A stretch of 64,000 bases of DNA from CBDDHT01 sp965228615 (GTDB taxonomy: Bacteria; Pseudomonadota; Alphaproteobacteria; Rhizobiales; Methyloligellaceae), in assembly GCA_965228615.1 (NCBI GenBank), contig CBDDHT010000004.1, forward strand, positions 1,798,001 to 1,862,000, written 5' to 3'. The translations under genes and the position numbers were made by a program. Below, piece after piece: positions 1 to 9,369 of the stretch (positions are counted from its first letter, which is position 1; every line of letters begins with the position of its first letter). The notes beneath the pieces were generated by a model that worked only from the letters and a program-made list of their open reading frames with translations, did not search any database and was not told the origin of the DNA.

Positions 1-74
1 GCCCGTTTCGAGGTGACGCTGAGGACTCGCTGACACCGTCAACAAAGACCGCAACCATGATCGGTGCTTTGCCT

Positions 75-587
75 TCAGTTCGCATAGGCGGGTGTCGCGA
101 CGATCCCGGATAACCGCTCCGCGGCACCTGGAACGAGTTCGGCGACCAAAAGCCGGTTTAGATCAACCGGCCCTGGAAACGTGATGCTTCCCCGTGCACA
201 TGGCTCGAATCCCGACTTCTCATAGTAGGCCAAATCCCCTACCAGCAAGACTAGGTGGTGGCCAAGGTTGCGCGCCGCGTCGAGCCCCGCGGCAATTAAG
301 GCTTTTCCACAACCGAGACCTGACATTTCGGGCGCCACGACGAGTGGGCCGAGCAGCAATGCGCCTTCTAGTCCGCCAATCGTGATTTCGGTGAACCGAA
401 TCGCGCCGACAACCGTACCTGCATGCTCCGCCACCAATGACAGCCCGTCCGCCGCTCCAACGCCCTCACGAACGCGATAGGCCGTCCGTGCGAAGCGACC
501 GGGACCAATGGCACGCGCAGAAAGCAGGGCAACAATGCCAATATCCTCGGGCTGTTCAGGCCGAATCGTAAACCGCGTGGTCGACAT
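75..587 (-). CDS. GNAT family N-acetyltransferase
   Basis: Small acetyl-CoA-dependent acyltransferase of 170 residues; the substrate cannot be told from sequence. The acetyl-CoA pyrophosphate-binding motif is at residues 87-96 (PEMSGLGCGKAL region), and the C-terminal GNAT strand-helix with YYEKSGF is near residues 121-127. The frame is open upstream to 806, but the ATG at 587 has AGGAG seven bases ahead, and the GNAT fold starts right after it, so this start is preferred. It stands alone, divergent from wrbA. A putative housekeeping acetyltransferase; the family is clear, the role is not. Confidence 0.85.
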   Translation of the reverse strand: MSTTRFTIRPEQPEDIGIVALLSARAIGPGRFARTAYRVREGVGAADGLSLVAEHAGTVVGAIRFTEITIGGLEGALLLGPLVVAPEMSGLGCGKALIAAGLDAARNLGHHLVLLVGDLAYYEKSGFEPCARGSITFPGPVDLNRLLVAELVPGAAERLSGIVATPAYAN

Positions 588-1085
588 CGCGGGCTCTCCT
601 GGTGGATTGGTCATGAATTCAGGCGTTCTGGTCAGAGACCAATCATGGAAACGGTGATAAACGGAAGCGAAATGGCGGCGGGGTGCCGGATCAGCGCGAG
701 CGAAGGCGGACGCGTGTACGGGATACGGAACCCCTGCGTCGATCACGAAGTTTTCTGCGTGTTGCCCAGACCATGATTGGCGTGGCATATCACGCGGGCG
801 GATCATGGTCCAGCGGGTGAATCATGGTCAGATGCGGAACTTTGGGACCGGTCCACAGTGCGACTTAGTCTTTGGACGGGTTCAGAGATTTCCCGAAGGC
901 CCTATAGTTTGGGGTCATCGGGGGAGAAATTAGAGGGCCGCCGTTCTGCTGCCGATATCGGTCGTGAGAACGGCTGAAGCATCCCGTGTTCCAACGAACG
1001 CGGAAATGATGCTTTATGACAATGAAGTCGATCAACACGGTTCGGATAACTCCATCCGAGCGCTGGTTGGTCCAGGAGACACTTA
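588..1085. other. intergenic region, no convincing gene
   Basis: About 500 bases separate the GNAT gene from wrbA. Short frames on both strands have no family resemblance or good ribosome-binding site. The region presumably holds divergent promoters. I see no repeat or palindrome long enough to name. Confidence 0.5.
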
Positions 1086-1694
1086 ATGGCGGATGGCGCG
1101 AAAATTCTGGTGCTCTACCACAGCTCCTACGGACATGTGGAAACACTGGCCTATGCGGTGGCAACCGGCGCACGGGCAATCGAGGGAACGGACGTTGTCG
1201 TCAAACGGGTCCCGGAACTGATGCCCGCCGAGGCGATGAAGGGTGCCGGCATGAAGGTCGAGCAGCCGGCATCGATCGCGGATCCGGGCGAGTTGGCGAA
1301 TTACGATGCCATCATTCTCGGCACACCCACTCGTTTCGGCAATATGTCGTCGCAGATGCGCAACTTCATGGACCAGACCGGGCGGCTTTGGGCCGAAGGC
1401 GCTCTGATCGGCAAGATCGGCAGCGTCTTCGTTTCGACAGGAACCGGCGGCGGCAATGAAACAACCATCTTGTCGGTCCACACCACCCTGCTGCATCATG
1501 GCATGATCATCGTCGGGCTACCTTATTCCGCTCCCGATCTCGCCGATATATCCGAAGTGCGCGGCGGTTCGCCATATGGCGCCGGTTCAATCGCAGCACC
1601 TGACGGTTCCCGCCAGCCATCCCAGAAAGAACTCAATCTCGCCAGCTTCCAGGGTCATCACGTCGCCCGCATCGCCAAACAGCTTGTCAGCTGA
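1086..1694 (+). CDS. wrbA: NAD(P)H:quinone oxidoreductase, WrbA type
   Basis: FMN-dependent cytosolic enzyme that reduces quinones by two electrons and avoids semiquinone radicals. At 202 residues it matches the WrbA family (about 200). The flavodoxin phosphate loop is at residues 11-20 (YHSSYGHVET), the isoalloxazine-contact segment at 79-89 (GTPTRFGNMSS), and the STGTGGGNE loop at 117-125. The ATG at 1086 follows CAGGAGACACTTA, a good ribosome-binding site. The stop is almost directly followed by a 103-bp double-hairpin repeat that may act as its 3' end. A monocistronic stress gene is the likeliest reading. Confidence 0.93.
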   Translation: MADGAKILVLYHSSYGHVETLAYAVATGARAIEGTDVVVKRVPELMPAEAMKGAGMKVEQPASIADPGELANYDAIILGTPTRFGNMSSQMRNFMDQTGRLWAEGALIGKIGSVFVSTGTGGGNETTILSVHTTLLHHGMIIVGLPYSAPDLADISEVRGGSPYGAGSIAAPDGSRQPSQKELNLASFQGHHVARIAKQLVS

Positions 1695-1695
1695 T

Positions 1696-1798
1696 CCAGA
1701 TCAACCTGCGCTTAGTCGGAATCGACAAAGCACAGACAAGTTGATTGACTCTAAGCTGCTAGAGCAACTTGTGTGCGTTTGACCAAACGCACGTTGCT
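1696..1798 (+). repeat. 103-bp double-hairpin intergenic repeat, single full copy
   Basis: One full unit of the family that is tandemly repeated at 54389-54800. The first hairpin pairs CTGCGCTT with AAGCACAG around a GTCGG/CGAC core, enclosed by ATCAAC and GTTGAT arms. The second is AGAGCAAC...GTGCGTTTG/CAAACGCAC...GTTGCTCT. The distance from its CCAG border to the next CTAG is exactly 103 bases, the same period as in the tandem array. It begins one base after the wrbA stop. Confidence 0.9.
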
Positions 1799-1870
1799 CT
1801 AGTCTCCGAAAAGTTGATCGATTCCAGGCCGCCAGAGCAATATAAGTGCACCCAAGCGGATGCACATTGA
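1799..1870 (+). repeat. degenerate partial copy of the 103-bp repeat
   Basis: Directly follows the full copy. It keeps the GAAAAGTTGATCGATTC segment and a decayed second hairpin (AGAGCAAT, GTGCA/TGCAC), but has lost the left arm of the first hairpin. It lies between the full copy and the end of the NUDIX gene. Confidence 0.7.
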
Positions 1871-1879
1871 TTTCGTCGG

Positions 1880-2353
1880 TCACCAGACCGGTCGGCGTGC
1901 CGAGCCATCGAACAGCTCGGCCAGCCGCTGACGCGTGCCGGAAGTGGTGCCCTCCGGAAGCGTCGCACGCGGGAAGAATCGTATCTCTGCAATTTCGGCG
2001 TTTGGTTTGGGTACTTCCGGCAGGGACCAGTCGCGAATGAGGTAGACCGCAATATGGTCGCCCGGATACCTCGGCGTATTCACATAGAGGCCAAACAACT
2101 CAGGCTGGCCCTCAACCACGATTCCGGCCTCTTCGTGTATCTCGCGGACCAGTGCATCTTCTGCGGTTTCGCCGCGCTCAACACCACCACCAGGAAAGAA
2201 CCAACCCGGCCGATAGCCATGACGGACCAGGAGGATGTTCTCCTGGTCGTCGACAACGATGCCTTGTGCACCAAGCGTGAGCCCCCGTGTCAGCCGCCAA
2301 TAGGGTCGAGTCCCGAGCGATACCATTCGGCCTAGCAAGTTCTTCGCCGGCAT
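1880..2353 (-). CDS. NUDIX hydrolase
   Basis: Hydrolyses a nucleoside diphosphate linked to another moiety; the substrate is unknown. At 157 residues it is a single Nudix domain. The Nudix box runs from Gly56 to Ile78 and carries the full pattern, including the REIHEEAG core with the metal-binding glutamates. An N-terminal extension of about 25 residues precedes the domain, as in many alphaproteobacterial members placed near GNAT or phosphoesterase genes. Divergent from the metallophosphoesterase gene, with about 100 bases between. Confidence 0.9.
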   Translation of the reverse strand: MPAKNLLGRMVSLGTRPYWRLTRGLTLGAQGIVVDDQENILLVRHGYRPGWFFPGGGVERGETAEDALVREIHEEAGIVVEGQPELFGLYVNTPRYPGDHIAVYLIRDWSLPEVPKPNAEIAEIRFFPRATLPEGTTSGTRQRLAELFDGSARRPVW

Positions 2354-2453
2354 TCGTATTGCTCTCCCCCTATGCGCCCCAAATCATGATACAGGATCGC
2401 GTCATGATCGCCATCGTGCATGCTAGCTGCATGCTCCCAACCTTCCGGCCCCG

Positions 2454-3350
2454 ATGTTCACACTTGCGCACCTGACCGACATCCAAATGCCGCCGCTGCC
2501 GTCAGCGTCGCTGAGCGAACTCATGAACAAACGGGTCTTCGGCTATCTGAATTGGCATTTACGGCGCAAGACTCTGCATCGGCGCGAAATTCTGGATGCC
2601 TTGGTTGCAGATCTGCAGACACAATTGATCGATCATCTGGCGGTGACGGGCGATCTGGTCAACATCTCTCTACCAAGCGAGTTCATAGCCGCGCGCCAGT
2701 GGCTTGAGCAGCTTGGTCCGCCGGATCGAATAACGGTCATTCCCGGCAATCACGACGCTTATGTCCGGATGCCCAAGTCAAAGAGTATCGGTCAATGGCA
2801 AAGCTTTATGACGGGCGACGGCGAAGAAATCTCACACTTTCCTTTCGTCCGCCAGTTTGGCGATATTGCGATCATTGCCTTGAATTCCGGTATCCCCACC
2901 TTGCCATTCTCAGCGGCCGGAGCATTGGGCCCAGGCGAAGTCGAGCAACTGGGCGCTCATCTGGGCCACCTTGGCGCCGAAGGCTGTTTTCGCATTGTCC
3001 TCATCCACCACCCACCGCTTGAATCACTTGCGCACAAGCGCCGCGGACTTGCCGATGTCGACGCGCTGTACCAGGAACTGAGAAACGAAGGTGCGGAATT
3101 GGTTCTCTATGGCCATAACCACGTGCAGCGGACGGACTGGATCGATAGCGACCAAGGTGCAATCCCGGTTGTTTCCGCCCCCTCGGCATCAGTCGCTCAT
3201 GGCAAAGCAGAGGAGCTGGCACGCTACAATCTTTTTCGGATTGAACGTGCAGACGGCGGTTGGCAATGCAGCATGACGGGCCGCGGACTCATCGAGCCAC
3301 ACGGCGCCGTCACGGAGATTGAAACGGTCGCACTACACGTCGACCGCTAG
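2454..3350 (+). CDS. calcineurin-like metallophosphoesterase with altered DxH motif
   Basis: Predicted cytosolic phosphodiesterase or phosphatase of the class III cyclic-nucleotide phosphodiesterase-like group, 298 residues. Motifs in order: DIQ at 9-11, where the family has D-x-H; GDLVN at 66-70; GNHD at 98-101; LIHHPP near 186; YGHNH near 222. The histidine of the first motif is glutamine (codon CAA), so one metal ligand is changed while all later ligands remain. The start at 2454 leaves only five residues before the first strand, normal for the family. The 3' end overlaps the convergent MetX-like gene by 18 bases. Function is a family-level guess. Confidence 0.88.
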   Translation: MFTLAHLTDIQMPPLPSASLSELMNKRVFGYLNWHLRRKTLHRREILDALVADLQTQLIDHLAVTGDLVNISLPSEFIAARQWLEQLGPPDRITVIPGNHDAYVRMPKSKSIGQWQSFMTGDGEEISHFPFVRQFGDIAIIALNSGIPTLPFSAAGALGPGEVEQLGAHLGHLGAEGCFRIVLIHHPPLESLAHKRRGLADVDALYQELRNEGAELVLYGHNHVQRTDWIDSDQGAIPVVSAPSASVAHGKAEELARYNLFRIERADGGWQCSMTGRGLIEPHGAVTEIETVALHVDR

Positions 3351-4382
3351 CAGTTCGCTGAGCAATCCGTCGATGGCCTCCCTGTCTGCATCGTTCAAAC
3401 AGAACATCGCAAAATGGGCCCAGAGACTGTCAACAACCCGGCATTCGGCATTTGGGATGAGTGCAGTCTCGTCTTCGATATCCTTGAGCGGAAAGAACAT
3501 GTCGTTGGCGAAAGCAATGTTGAACATTTTCGCCTTGATGCGCCCGAGGGCTGCAGGCAGATCGCCATCGGTGTGCAACGACACATCCCCGTGACGCCAT
3601 TTCCAGCCCATGGCGAGCAGGTTGTTCGGATCCATGAATTTAAACCAGGCTTCCCAAAACCCACCCATAAAAGCTTCGAGGGAGTCGAACCCGATTTCAC
3701 GCCACTTCTCCTGTTTATAGAGTTCCGGACAGGCACCAAGCACTGCGAACATTTCGGCGTGAAGCTTGAGGCCGGCCTCGACCTCGGCCGCACTTTCATA
3801 GTCGCCGTTCTTCCAGCCCGGATCGGACTTGATGGCATTTTCATGCATTTGAACGAAAATAAAATTGTGCGGAGTGGTCTTACCTGTCCCACCAAACGGC
3901 GCCGCGCGTTTCACCATGTCGGGATAGCGCACAGCCCACTCGAAGGTCTGCGCCGCCCCCATGGACCAGCCCAGTACAAGCTGAAGCTCGCTAATCCCGA
4001 AGACCTCAGTCACGAGCCTGTGCTGGGCGACGACGTCGTCACCATAGGTTACTTTCGGAAAGCGCCCCTTATCCATTGGTGCCGGCATGTTCGACGGTGA
4101 CGACGAGAAACCGTTTCCAAACTGGCCGGGGAGAATAATGAAATATTTGGACGGATCGAGCGGACGCCCCTCTCCGACAAACCCCTCCATTGCTTTGGGC
4201 GTGCCTGAGTACATGTGCGGAAAGAGGATCGCATTGTCCTTGGCATCATTCAAAGTGCCGTGAGTCTTGTACGACAATTTCGCACCCGGCAACGTGCCGC
4301 CATCGATTAATGAAAAGTCTCCGAGATCGAGATATTCGTGCGGACCATGATTCTCTTCGCTGTAATATTCGGTACCAACCAT
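3333..4382 (-). CDS. alpha/beta hydrolase of the homoserine O-acetyltransferase (MetX-like) family
   Basis: 349-residue alpha/beta-fold acyltransferase or hydrolase. The nucleophile elbow is GWSMGAAQ with Ser140. The acid is probably the Asp in ANDMFFPLKD near 295, and the histidine is in WAHFAMF near 325. This subgroup resembles MetX but often sits in catabolic clusters, so I do not call it homoserine acetyltransferase outright. It is divergent from a Rieske oxygenase across about 380 bases, which suggests a shared role in degrading an aromatic or quaternary-amine substrate (inference). Confidence 0.85.
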   Translation of the reverse strand: MVGTEYYSEENHGPHEYLDLGDFSLIDGGTLPGAKLSYKTHGTLNDAKDNAILFPHMYSGTPKAMEGFVGEGRPLDPSKYFIILPGQFGNGFSSSPSNMPAPMDKGRFPKVTYGDDVVAQHRLVTEVFGISELQLVLGWSMGAAQTFEWAVRYPDMVKRAAPFGGTGKTTPHNFIFVQMHENAIKSDPGWKNGDYESAAEVEAGLKLHAEMFAVLGACPELYKQEKWREIGFDSLEAFMGGFWEAWFKFMDPNNLLAMGWKWRHGDVSLHTDGDLPAALGRIKAKMFNIAFANDMFFPLKDIEDETALIPNAECRVVDSLWAHFAMFCLNDADREAIDGLLSELLAVDV

Positions 4383-4764
4383 TGCGTTTCGTCCTCCCCT
4401 TGCCGCCAGCGGTCACGCTTGATGCGGTCTCTTCGACAGACTGAAGTCTGCCCCTATTCCGGTCCGATTCCTGCTCGGAGCGGCCGATTTTCTTGCTCGG
4501 ATCGCAACCCTACAGTTCCGATCGGTTAACCGTCGAGTGTCGCGAATCGACGTAACATCTCGTCATCAATGAGGTGTAGCGCTCGTTAATCCATTGATTT
4601 TAAATCATTAAAGGATTTCCACATTGTTGGATTTTGCCTTAAGAAAATTTCCATGTCACTATGCGGGATAATTTTTTCACTATTTGCTCTTGGTTGCAAC
4701 GCGCGACTTTTGTAGATTAGTGCAAATTCCACAGACTGCAGCGATCCAGACGGGAGATAATGAG
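4383..4764. promoter_or_regulatory. divergent promoter region with AT-rich palindrome
   Basis: This stretch separates the MetX-like gene and the Rieske oxygenase gene, transcribed away from each other. The part nearest the oxygenase is markedly AT-rich. It holds the perfect 13-base palindrome TGATTTTAAATCA at 4595-4607, flanked by AATCC and GGATT. This is a plausible operator for an unlinked regulator. No gene is evident. Confidence 0.45.
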
Positions 4765-6018
4765 ATGGCGGCACGCAATCACGAACAATGGCTAAACACC
4801 CCTGAACTTCCGGCGGGCGACCTCGTCGACAGCCGGGTTTATTCCGATCCGGAATTGTACGAGGAAGAACAGGAAAAGATCTTCAAGAAGGTCTGGCATC
4901 CTGTCTGTCACGAGTCGGAACTGCCCAAACCATACGACTTCAGAACGCACACTATCGCACGCGAGCCAATCATCATCACGCGTGGACCCGATGATCGAAT
5001 TCGTGCATTCCTCAATGTCTGCTCTCATCGCGGCATGATGATCGAACGCCGCCCCGCGGGTTCATTCATGGAAGGTCAGCCTTCAGGCAATCCCAAGCGT
5101 ATGACCTGCATGTTCCACGCCTGGCAGTACGACATGAAGGGCAACTGCGTTTACATCAGCCGCGAGAAGGAAGGCTATCAGGACCGGGTTTGCAAAGAGC
5201 AGATGGGCCTCCGGCGCCTTCGCTGCGAGGTCAAGTTCGGCGGCTTCGTATGGGTCAGCCTCAACGACAAGGTCGAGTCGCTTGAAGATTTCTGCGGCGA
5301 AGCATTCGAGGAACAAATCAAACGGACGGAAGTCGAACCGCTCGAGGTCTTCCACTATCACAAGGCTATCCTACCGACGAACTACAAGCTCTGGCACGAC
5401 ACCAACTCTGAGCTGTATCACGACTATCTGCACTACCATAACCGTATCACGGGCTTCGACGAGGATTACTTCAAGCGCAAGGGCTTCGGACACAAAGGCG
5501 GGCATATAACTTTCGCCAACTACGCGCCGCACTACTCTGAGTATGACGGCTTTGCCGACCGCGACGACGCGTCTTTCCCAAACACGCCGCCCAATGGCTG
5601 GTACCTCGTGGACCTCTTCCCCGGTCACAATTTCAATCTGCGTGGCTCGGCCCTGAGGGTCGACATCCAGACCCCGCTTGGTCCGGACAAGGTGATGATC
5701 GAGTTTCGCGGCCTCGGCCTGAAGAGCGATACACCTGAAGTCCGGCAAGCACGGATCGATCATCACAACACGATCTGGGGACCGTTCGGGCGCAATCTCC
5801 ACGAAGACCTAGTGGCCGTGTCGGTGCAGGGGTCGGTGATGCTTCCCAATTCCGAGCCCCGCCGCGTCGTTCAAGCCCGCCACGAAAATCATTTGGTTCA
5901 CGACGAGATCGGCCTGCGCCATTTCTATGACGAGTGGGGCCGGATGATGGGCCGTGATCCGGGCAATCCGGATCGCTCATTCGAAAAACGCGGTAGAATC
6001 GAGGAAGCTGCCGAGTAG
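4765..6018 (+). CDS. Rieske-type aromatic ring-hydroxylating dioxygenase, alpha subunit
   Basis: Catalytic subunit of a Rieske non-haem iron oxygenase, 417 residues. The Rieske [2Fe-2S] ligands are Cys86-x-His88 in NVCSHRG and Cys115-x2-His118 in CMFHAW. The mononuclear iron site lies near 206-223 in the segment NSELYHDYLHYH, with two or three candidate histidines. The ATG at 4765 follows GGGAGATAATGAG and is preferred to the in-frame start 27 codons upstream. No reductase, ferredoxin or beta subunit is adjacent, so electron-transfer partners must be encoded elsewhere. Similar single-gene oxygenases act on aromatics or on carnitine-like quaternary amines; the substrate is not predictable here. 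Confidence 0.9.
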   Translation: MAARNHEQWLNTPELPAGDLVDSRVYSDPELYEEEQEKIFKKVWHPVCHESELPKPYDFRTHTIAREPIIITRGPDDRIRAFLNVCSHRGMMIERRPAGSFMEGQPSGNPKRMTCMFHAWQYDMKGNCVYISREKEGYQDRVCKEQMGLRRLRCEVKFGGFVWVSLNDKVESLEDFCGEAFEEQIKRTEVEPLEVFHYHKAILPTNYKLWHDTNSELYHDYLHYHNRITGFDEDYFKRKGFGHKGGHITFANYAPHYSEYDGFADRDDASFPNTPPNGWYLVDLFPGHNFNLRGSALRVDIQTPLGPDKVMIEFRGLGLKSDTPEVRQARIDHHNTIWGPFGRNLHEDLVAVSVQGSVMLPNSEPRRVVQARHENHLVHDEIGLRHFYDEWGRMMGRDPGNPDRSFEKRGRIEEAAE

Positions 6019-6039
6019 TACCTGACGCTCCTTCTGCTC

Positions 6040-6600
6040 TCAGATCGGAGCCAGGTAGAAGAACGACAGCAAGGCCAGAATACCGGTCACCAGGCCTATG
6101 ATGAAAAAGGCCACCGACAATCGCATCGCCGGCCGCCGAATATGGTGCGCCGGCGTTTGCATATTGCGCTCGAGCCGTGCGTAGCCATGAAGCTCGCGCT
6201 CGCGGCGAACAAGTTCGTCGGCAACATAGTCGATGACACGGTCTATGATCTCCTTTGCGGCCGGCGACTCTGCCAGGGCCTCCGGCCCATCCGGGCCGTT
6301 TCGCATCAGGCAATAGTTTCCGTTTGCGGGCTCACGCGCAACATAGGTGAACATATCCAGCCATAGCCTTACAGGCGTGGACGGCACGAGGATGAGTTCG
6401 AATCTCTGATCGGTTTTTGGGATCTGCGAGAAGATCCCATCGAGTTCGCCTTTCAGCATCTCGAGGCGAGTGAGGTCGGACACGCGGCGCTCAGCCACAT
6501 TGTCGATATCTTCAGCGAGACGCACTCGCGCCCTTCGGACCGCGTCACTTAGTGAGCGGCTCTTCGCAGCCTGTCGTCTTTTATATGCCGAACGCTCCAT
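6040..6600 (-). CDS. hypothetical membrane-anchored coiled-coil protein
   Basis: 186 residues, family not recognised. Residues 1-60 are highly charged and helical, probably a coiled coil. A mixed globular middle contains LVPSTPVRLWLDMFTYVAR. A second charged helix around 110-150 leads to a single C-terminal transmembrane segment at about 162-184 ending in FFYLAPI. The topology suggests a tail-anchored inner-membrane protein facing the cytoplasm. It lies downstream of another membrane protein on the same strand, with a gap of about 230 bases. Confidence 0.7.
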   Translation of the reverse strand: MERSAYKRRQAAKSRSLSDAVRRARVRLAEDIDNVAERRVSDLTRLEMLKGELDGIFSQIPKTDQRFELILVPSTPVRLWLDMFTYVAREPANGNYCLMRNGPDGPEALAESPAAKEIIDRVIDYVADELVRRERELHGYARLERNMQTPAHHIRRPAMRLSVAFFIIGLVTGILALLSFFYLAPI

Positions 6601-6830
6601 CTGGAGGACGCCCCTACGCTATCACAGGGCCTCCATACGAACTTTAGCACCAACCGCATAGGCTTGGCGAAAAAGAGTTTTTCGATATCGTTACCGGCAG
6701 GCGAGACTGGCCGTCAGGCGCATGAACACGTTATCTGGCCATACCGGTGAAGGCTGGGACCAAGATGTGCTCTGGAAATCAGCCAATGGCAGCGCTGGCT
6801 TCCAGCCTCGCTGGAATGATGAACGTGTAA

Positions 6831-8177
6831 TTAGGAATCCTGCGCCAGGACGACGCTAGACCGGGTGTCGTCGAACCAGCGATCTACAGCGGTCGTGACA
6901 TTCGCGGCGAGTTTAGCTTTCCAAACCGCAATGGTCGTATCCAGTGCATCGCGGTTGGCATTGATGAACTTCTCGCGATCGAATTCCTCGTAGGCTTCGT
7001 TGATGAAGTAATCGGCCGCAACGCCAAGGACCACACCTGCAATCGCACCGACAATCTGTCCGCCGGCAGGCTGAATGAGCGTCCCGGCAACGACACCCTT
7101 CTCAGCCAGAACAAGACGCGTGCCGATGGATGTCACAAACCGGCGCGACAGCATACCGAAGGTCCCCGAGACGACGCGGGTCATGACAGGACCGAGAGCC
7201 AAAGCTCCGATCGTTCCGCCGGCCGCAATGTGGCCGAGGCCGATAACACCCTCGAACGCCTTATCTTCCATAAGATAAGTCGGCGCCTTCCATTTCTGCG
7301 CATCCCAATCGAGCTTGAGGTCGGTCAATGACGCACTGGACGGCACATCGTTCAAATGCTGGGTATATTGCGCCATAAAGAGCTGCAGACGCATATCGCC
7401 GTTCGCCACCACGCGCCGATAGCTCTCATGGGCACGGCGCACGGTCGTCTCGATCTCCTGCGTGATCATTTCGTCGCGCAGTGCAGGCTTCAAGACCTGG
7501 CTCATATAATGGCGCAGGAAATAGTCTTTAACGTCGCGCTCGACCGCCTCGCTCAGGCTTTCATATTCACCGGTCTGGATAAACCTATTGGTCGCCGATG
7601 TGATCGTCTCCTTCAAAACGACATAGGATCGTTTCCATTCGAAGAACCAGTCGGCGTAGGCTTCGAGGATCTGTTCTCGGTCGGCGAAAGCATGATCGAA
7701 CAGACGGTCGATATCTTCCGACGCGGCAATCTTAATCCGGTCGCGCTCGCCATCGAGCATCAGGATCGTGCTGTTGACGAATGCGTCCGTTTGCGATCCG
7801 CTTGCAGCAACACGCCGCAGCTTACCGTCCACATCCTTGATAACGAGCTTCACGGCATCCTTTGGTAGATCCGACTTCACGAAGATGTCGAAAATGCTCT
7901 CGTCTTCATGAACCGCTTTGGTGTGGAGGGCGTGCCGCTCATAGCTGCGCCAGAATGTCGTGCCCATGGAGATGGCGCCCCATCCTGCAAGAAGCAGTGC
8001 GATGGAGATTCCGATCGGTCGCAGGAAGGCCCCTAGGAACCCATATTTCTTGACTTTGACCGTCCCGACCCGCTCGGCACGGCGTGCTGCACGCCGGCTC
8101 GCTCTGGTCGATTTCTCAGGAACGGAATTATCTGCACCTGAATTTGGATCTGATAGTGATTTGGATCGGGATATCAT
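6831..8177 (-). CDS. hypothetical membrane protein with glycine-rich hydrophobic C-terminal segments
   Basis: 448 residues, family not recognised. A basic N-terminus (ASRRAARRAERVG near 26-38) precedes a transmembrane segment at about 53-73. A long, charged, mostly helical middle follows, then glycine/alanine-rich hydrophobic stretches near 315-345 and 375-398, and a soluble tail. The hydrophobic hairpins recall glycine-zipper proteins that insert in membranes. Divergent from the GIY-YIG gene and upstream of another membrane protein, which may work with it. Confidence 0.75.
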   Translation of the reverse strand: MISRSKSLSDPNSGADNSVPEKSTRASRRAARRAERVGTVKVKKYGFLGAFLRPIGISIALLLAGWGAISMGTTFWRSYERHALHTKAVHEDESIFDIFVKSDLPKDAVKLVIKDVDGKLRRVAASGSQTDAFVNSTILMLDGERDRIKIAASEDIDRLFDHAFADREQILEAYADWFFEWKRSYVVLKETITSATNRFIQTGEYESLSEAVERDVKDYFLRHYMSQVLKPALRDEMITQEIETTVRRAHESYRRVVANGDMRLQLFMAQYTQHLNDVPSSASLTDLKLDWDAQKWKAPTYLMEDKAFEGVIGLGHIAAGGTIGALALGPVMTRVVSGTFGMLSRRFVTSIGTRLVLAEKGVVAGTLIQPAGGQIVGAIAGVVLGVAADYFINEAYEEFDREKFINANRDALDTTIAVWKAKLAANVTTAVDRWFDDTRSSVVLAQDS

Positions 8178-8341
8178 GGCCTGCTCGCCATTTCTGCTAC
8201 TTCAAGGGATCAGTGACCCCGACGCGCTCCGGACGCAAGAGCGTTTTCAGTGCCGAAGATACGCACGCCCCCGCCTCCGCGCCAGGCAAACGTGCATACT
8301 GATGGAATTACGCACCCTCCAATATATAGAGATTCGGAGCG

Positions 8342-8794
8342 ATGATTACCAGATTTGACCTGTTTCCTGCCGGTTTGGCGGTCGATCTGGCGCGTTGCGG
8401 ATTCGATCTGCACCCTGAAAAATTTCTGTTGCCCCAAGATGTTGGCGCATACCTACTCCTAATTCACCTGAAGGAATCGCTGATTCTGGACCTCCCGCAT
8501 CTTTCAGCGGATTCAGTCGACCCTGGCTGGTATGCCTATGCCGGGAACGCCTATGGTCCAGGTGGGATTCTGGCACGACTCGCAAGGCATGATCGCAAAA
8601 AAAAGCGCCTGCATTGGCACATCGATCGCCTCACCGTCCATGCCCGACCACATGCAATTCCGATTATCGATGGCAATGAATGCAAGATTGTCGCGGCCTT
8701 GTTGGCCAGCGATCGCTTCCATGCGCCAATTCCCGGATTTGGGAGTACCGACTGTCGAGATTGCCGGAGCCATCTACTTGCCTGGAAGGCTTAG
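8342..8794 (+). CDS. GIY-YIG nuclease family protein (DUF123)
   Basis: 150 residues. After about 35 N-terminal residues, the DUF123/GIY-YIG core begins with GAYLLLIHL. It contains PGWYAYAGNAYGPGGI, LARLARHDRKKKRLHWHID, a conserved Cys-Lys-Ile segment, and the closing GFGSTDCRDCRSHLL with clustered cysteines. All the usual DUF123 blocks are present in order. The biochemical role of this family is not established; it occurs in archaea and many bacteria. The stop overlaps the convergent ABM gene by four bases. Confidence 0.87.
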   Translation: MITRFDLFPAGLAVDLARCGFDLHPEKFLLPQDVGAYLLLIHLKESLILDLPHLSADSVDPGWYAYAGNAYGPGGILARLARHDRKKKRLHWHIDRLTVHARPHAIPIIDGNECKIVAALLASDRFHAPIPGFGSTDCRDCRSHLLAWKA

Positions 8795-9075
8795 AGTCGA
8801 TCCAACTGTATGACGGATTTGGAAGCAACTAACGGCGTAACCAGAGCATTGTAGTCGGCATAGTGCGCCGTTTCGCGATGGGCCGCAAAAGCTGCGTCAT
8901 CATCATATGCTTCGTAAAGAACGAAGCGATTGGCATCCTCGCGGTCGATATGAACTTCAAACTGTCGGCAGGCCGGTTCCTTCTCCAACGAATTTTTCGC
9001 CTGAATTAGAATCGCTTCGCGGAACGCATCCGCTTGGCCAGGCTTCAAATTGAATTCGACTACAACCGCAAACAT
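8791..9075 (-). CDS. antibiotic biosynthesis monooxygenase (ABM) domain protein
   Basis: 94 residues forming one ABM dimeric ferredoxin-like domain. The pattern FNLKPGQADAFREAIL, then CRQFEVHIDREDANRFVLYEAYDDDAAFAAHR, is typical of the LsrG/YgiN-like branch. Such proteins oxidise quinols or isomerise small signal molecules without a bound cofactor. The frame is open 21 codons upstream, but the ATG at 9075 has GAGGAG seven bases ahead. Convergent with the GIY-YIG gene; the upstream 290 bases hold only its promoter. Confidence 0.85.
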   Translation of the reverse strand: MFAVVVEFNLKPGQADAFREAILIQAKNSLEKEPACRQFEVHIDREDANRFVLYEAYDDDAAFAAHRETAHYADYNALVTPLVASKSVIQLDRL

Positions 9076-9369
9076 TGTTTTCTCCTCACCCTCGAGTGCC
9101 AGCTTCGATCCCAAACAACGCAAGCGACTTACCAGCAAGACCCCGTCTCACACAATGCCGGGTGCTCGCTTTAGGTCGAGAGCGTGTTGAGAAGGCTAGA
9201 AAGCCTTCCTGTTTTGCCACGAAAGTCGGATGGAACGTCGGGACAATTGGCATATGCATTGTCAGAATGACGACAGCGAGATCCTGGACAAAAGATCTAG
9301 CTTCTGGATTACGTGCCCCCCACATAGCAATCAGCCCTCTTGCCGATCAGCCGAACTGGACCTCTGAAT

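Noticed and set aside
3414..4100. 228-codon plus-strand frame
   Set aside because: Antisense to the MetX-like gene with its catalytic motifs; no ribosome-binding site.
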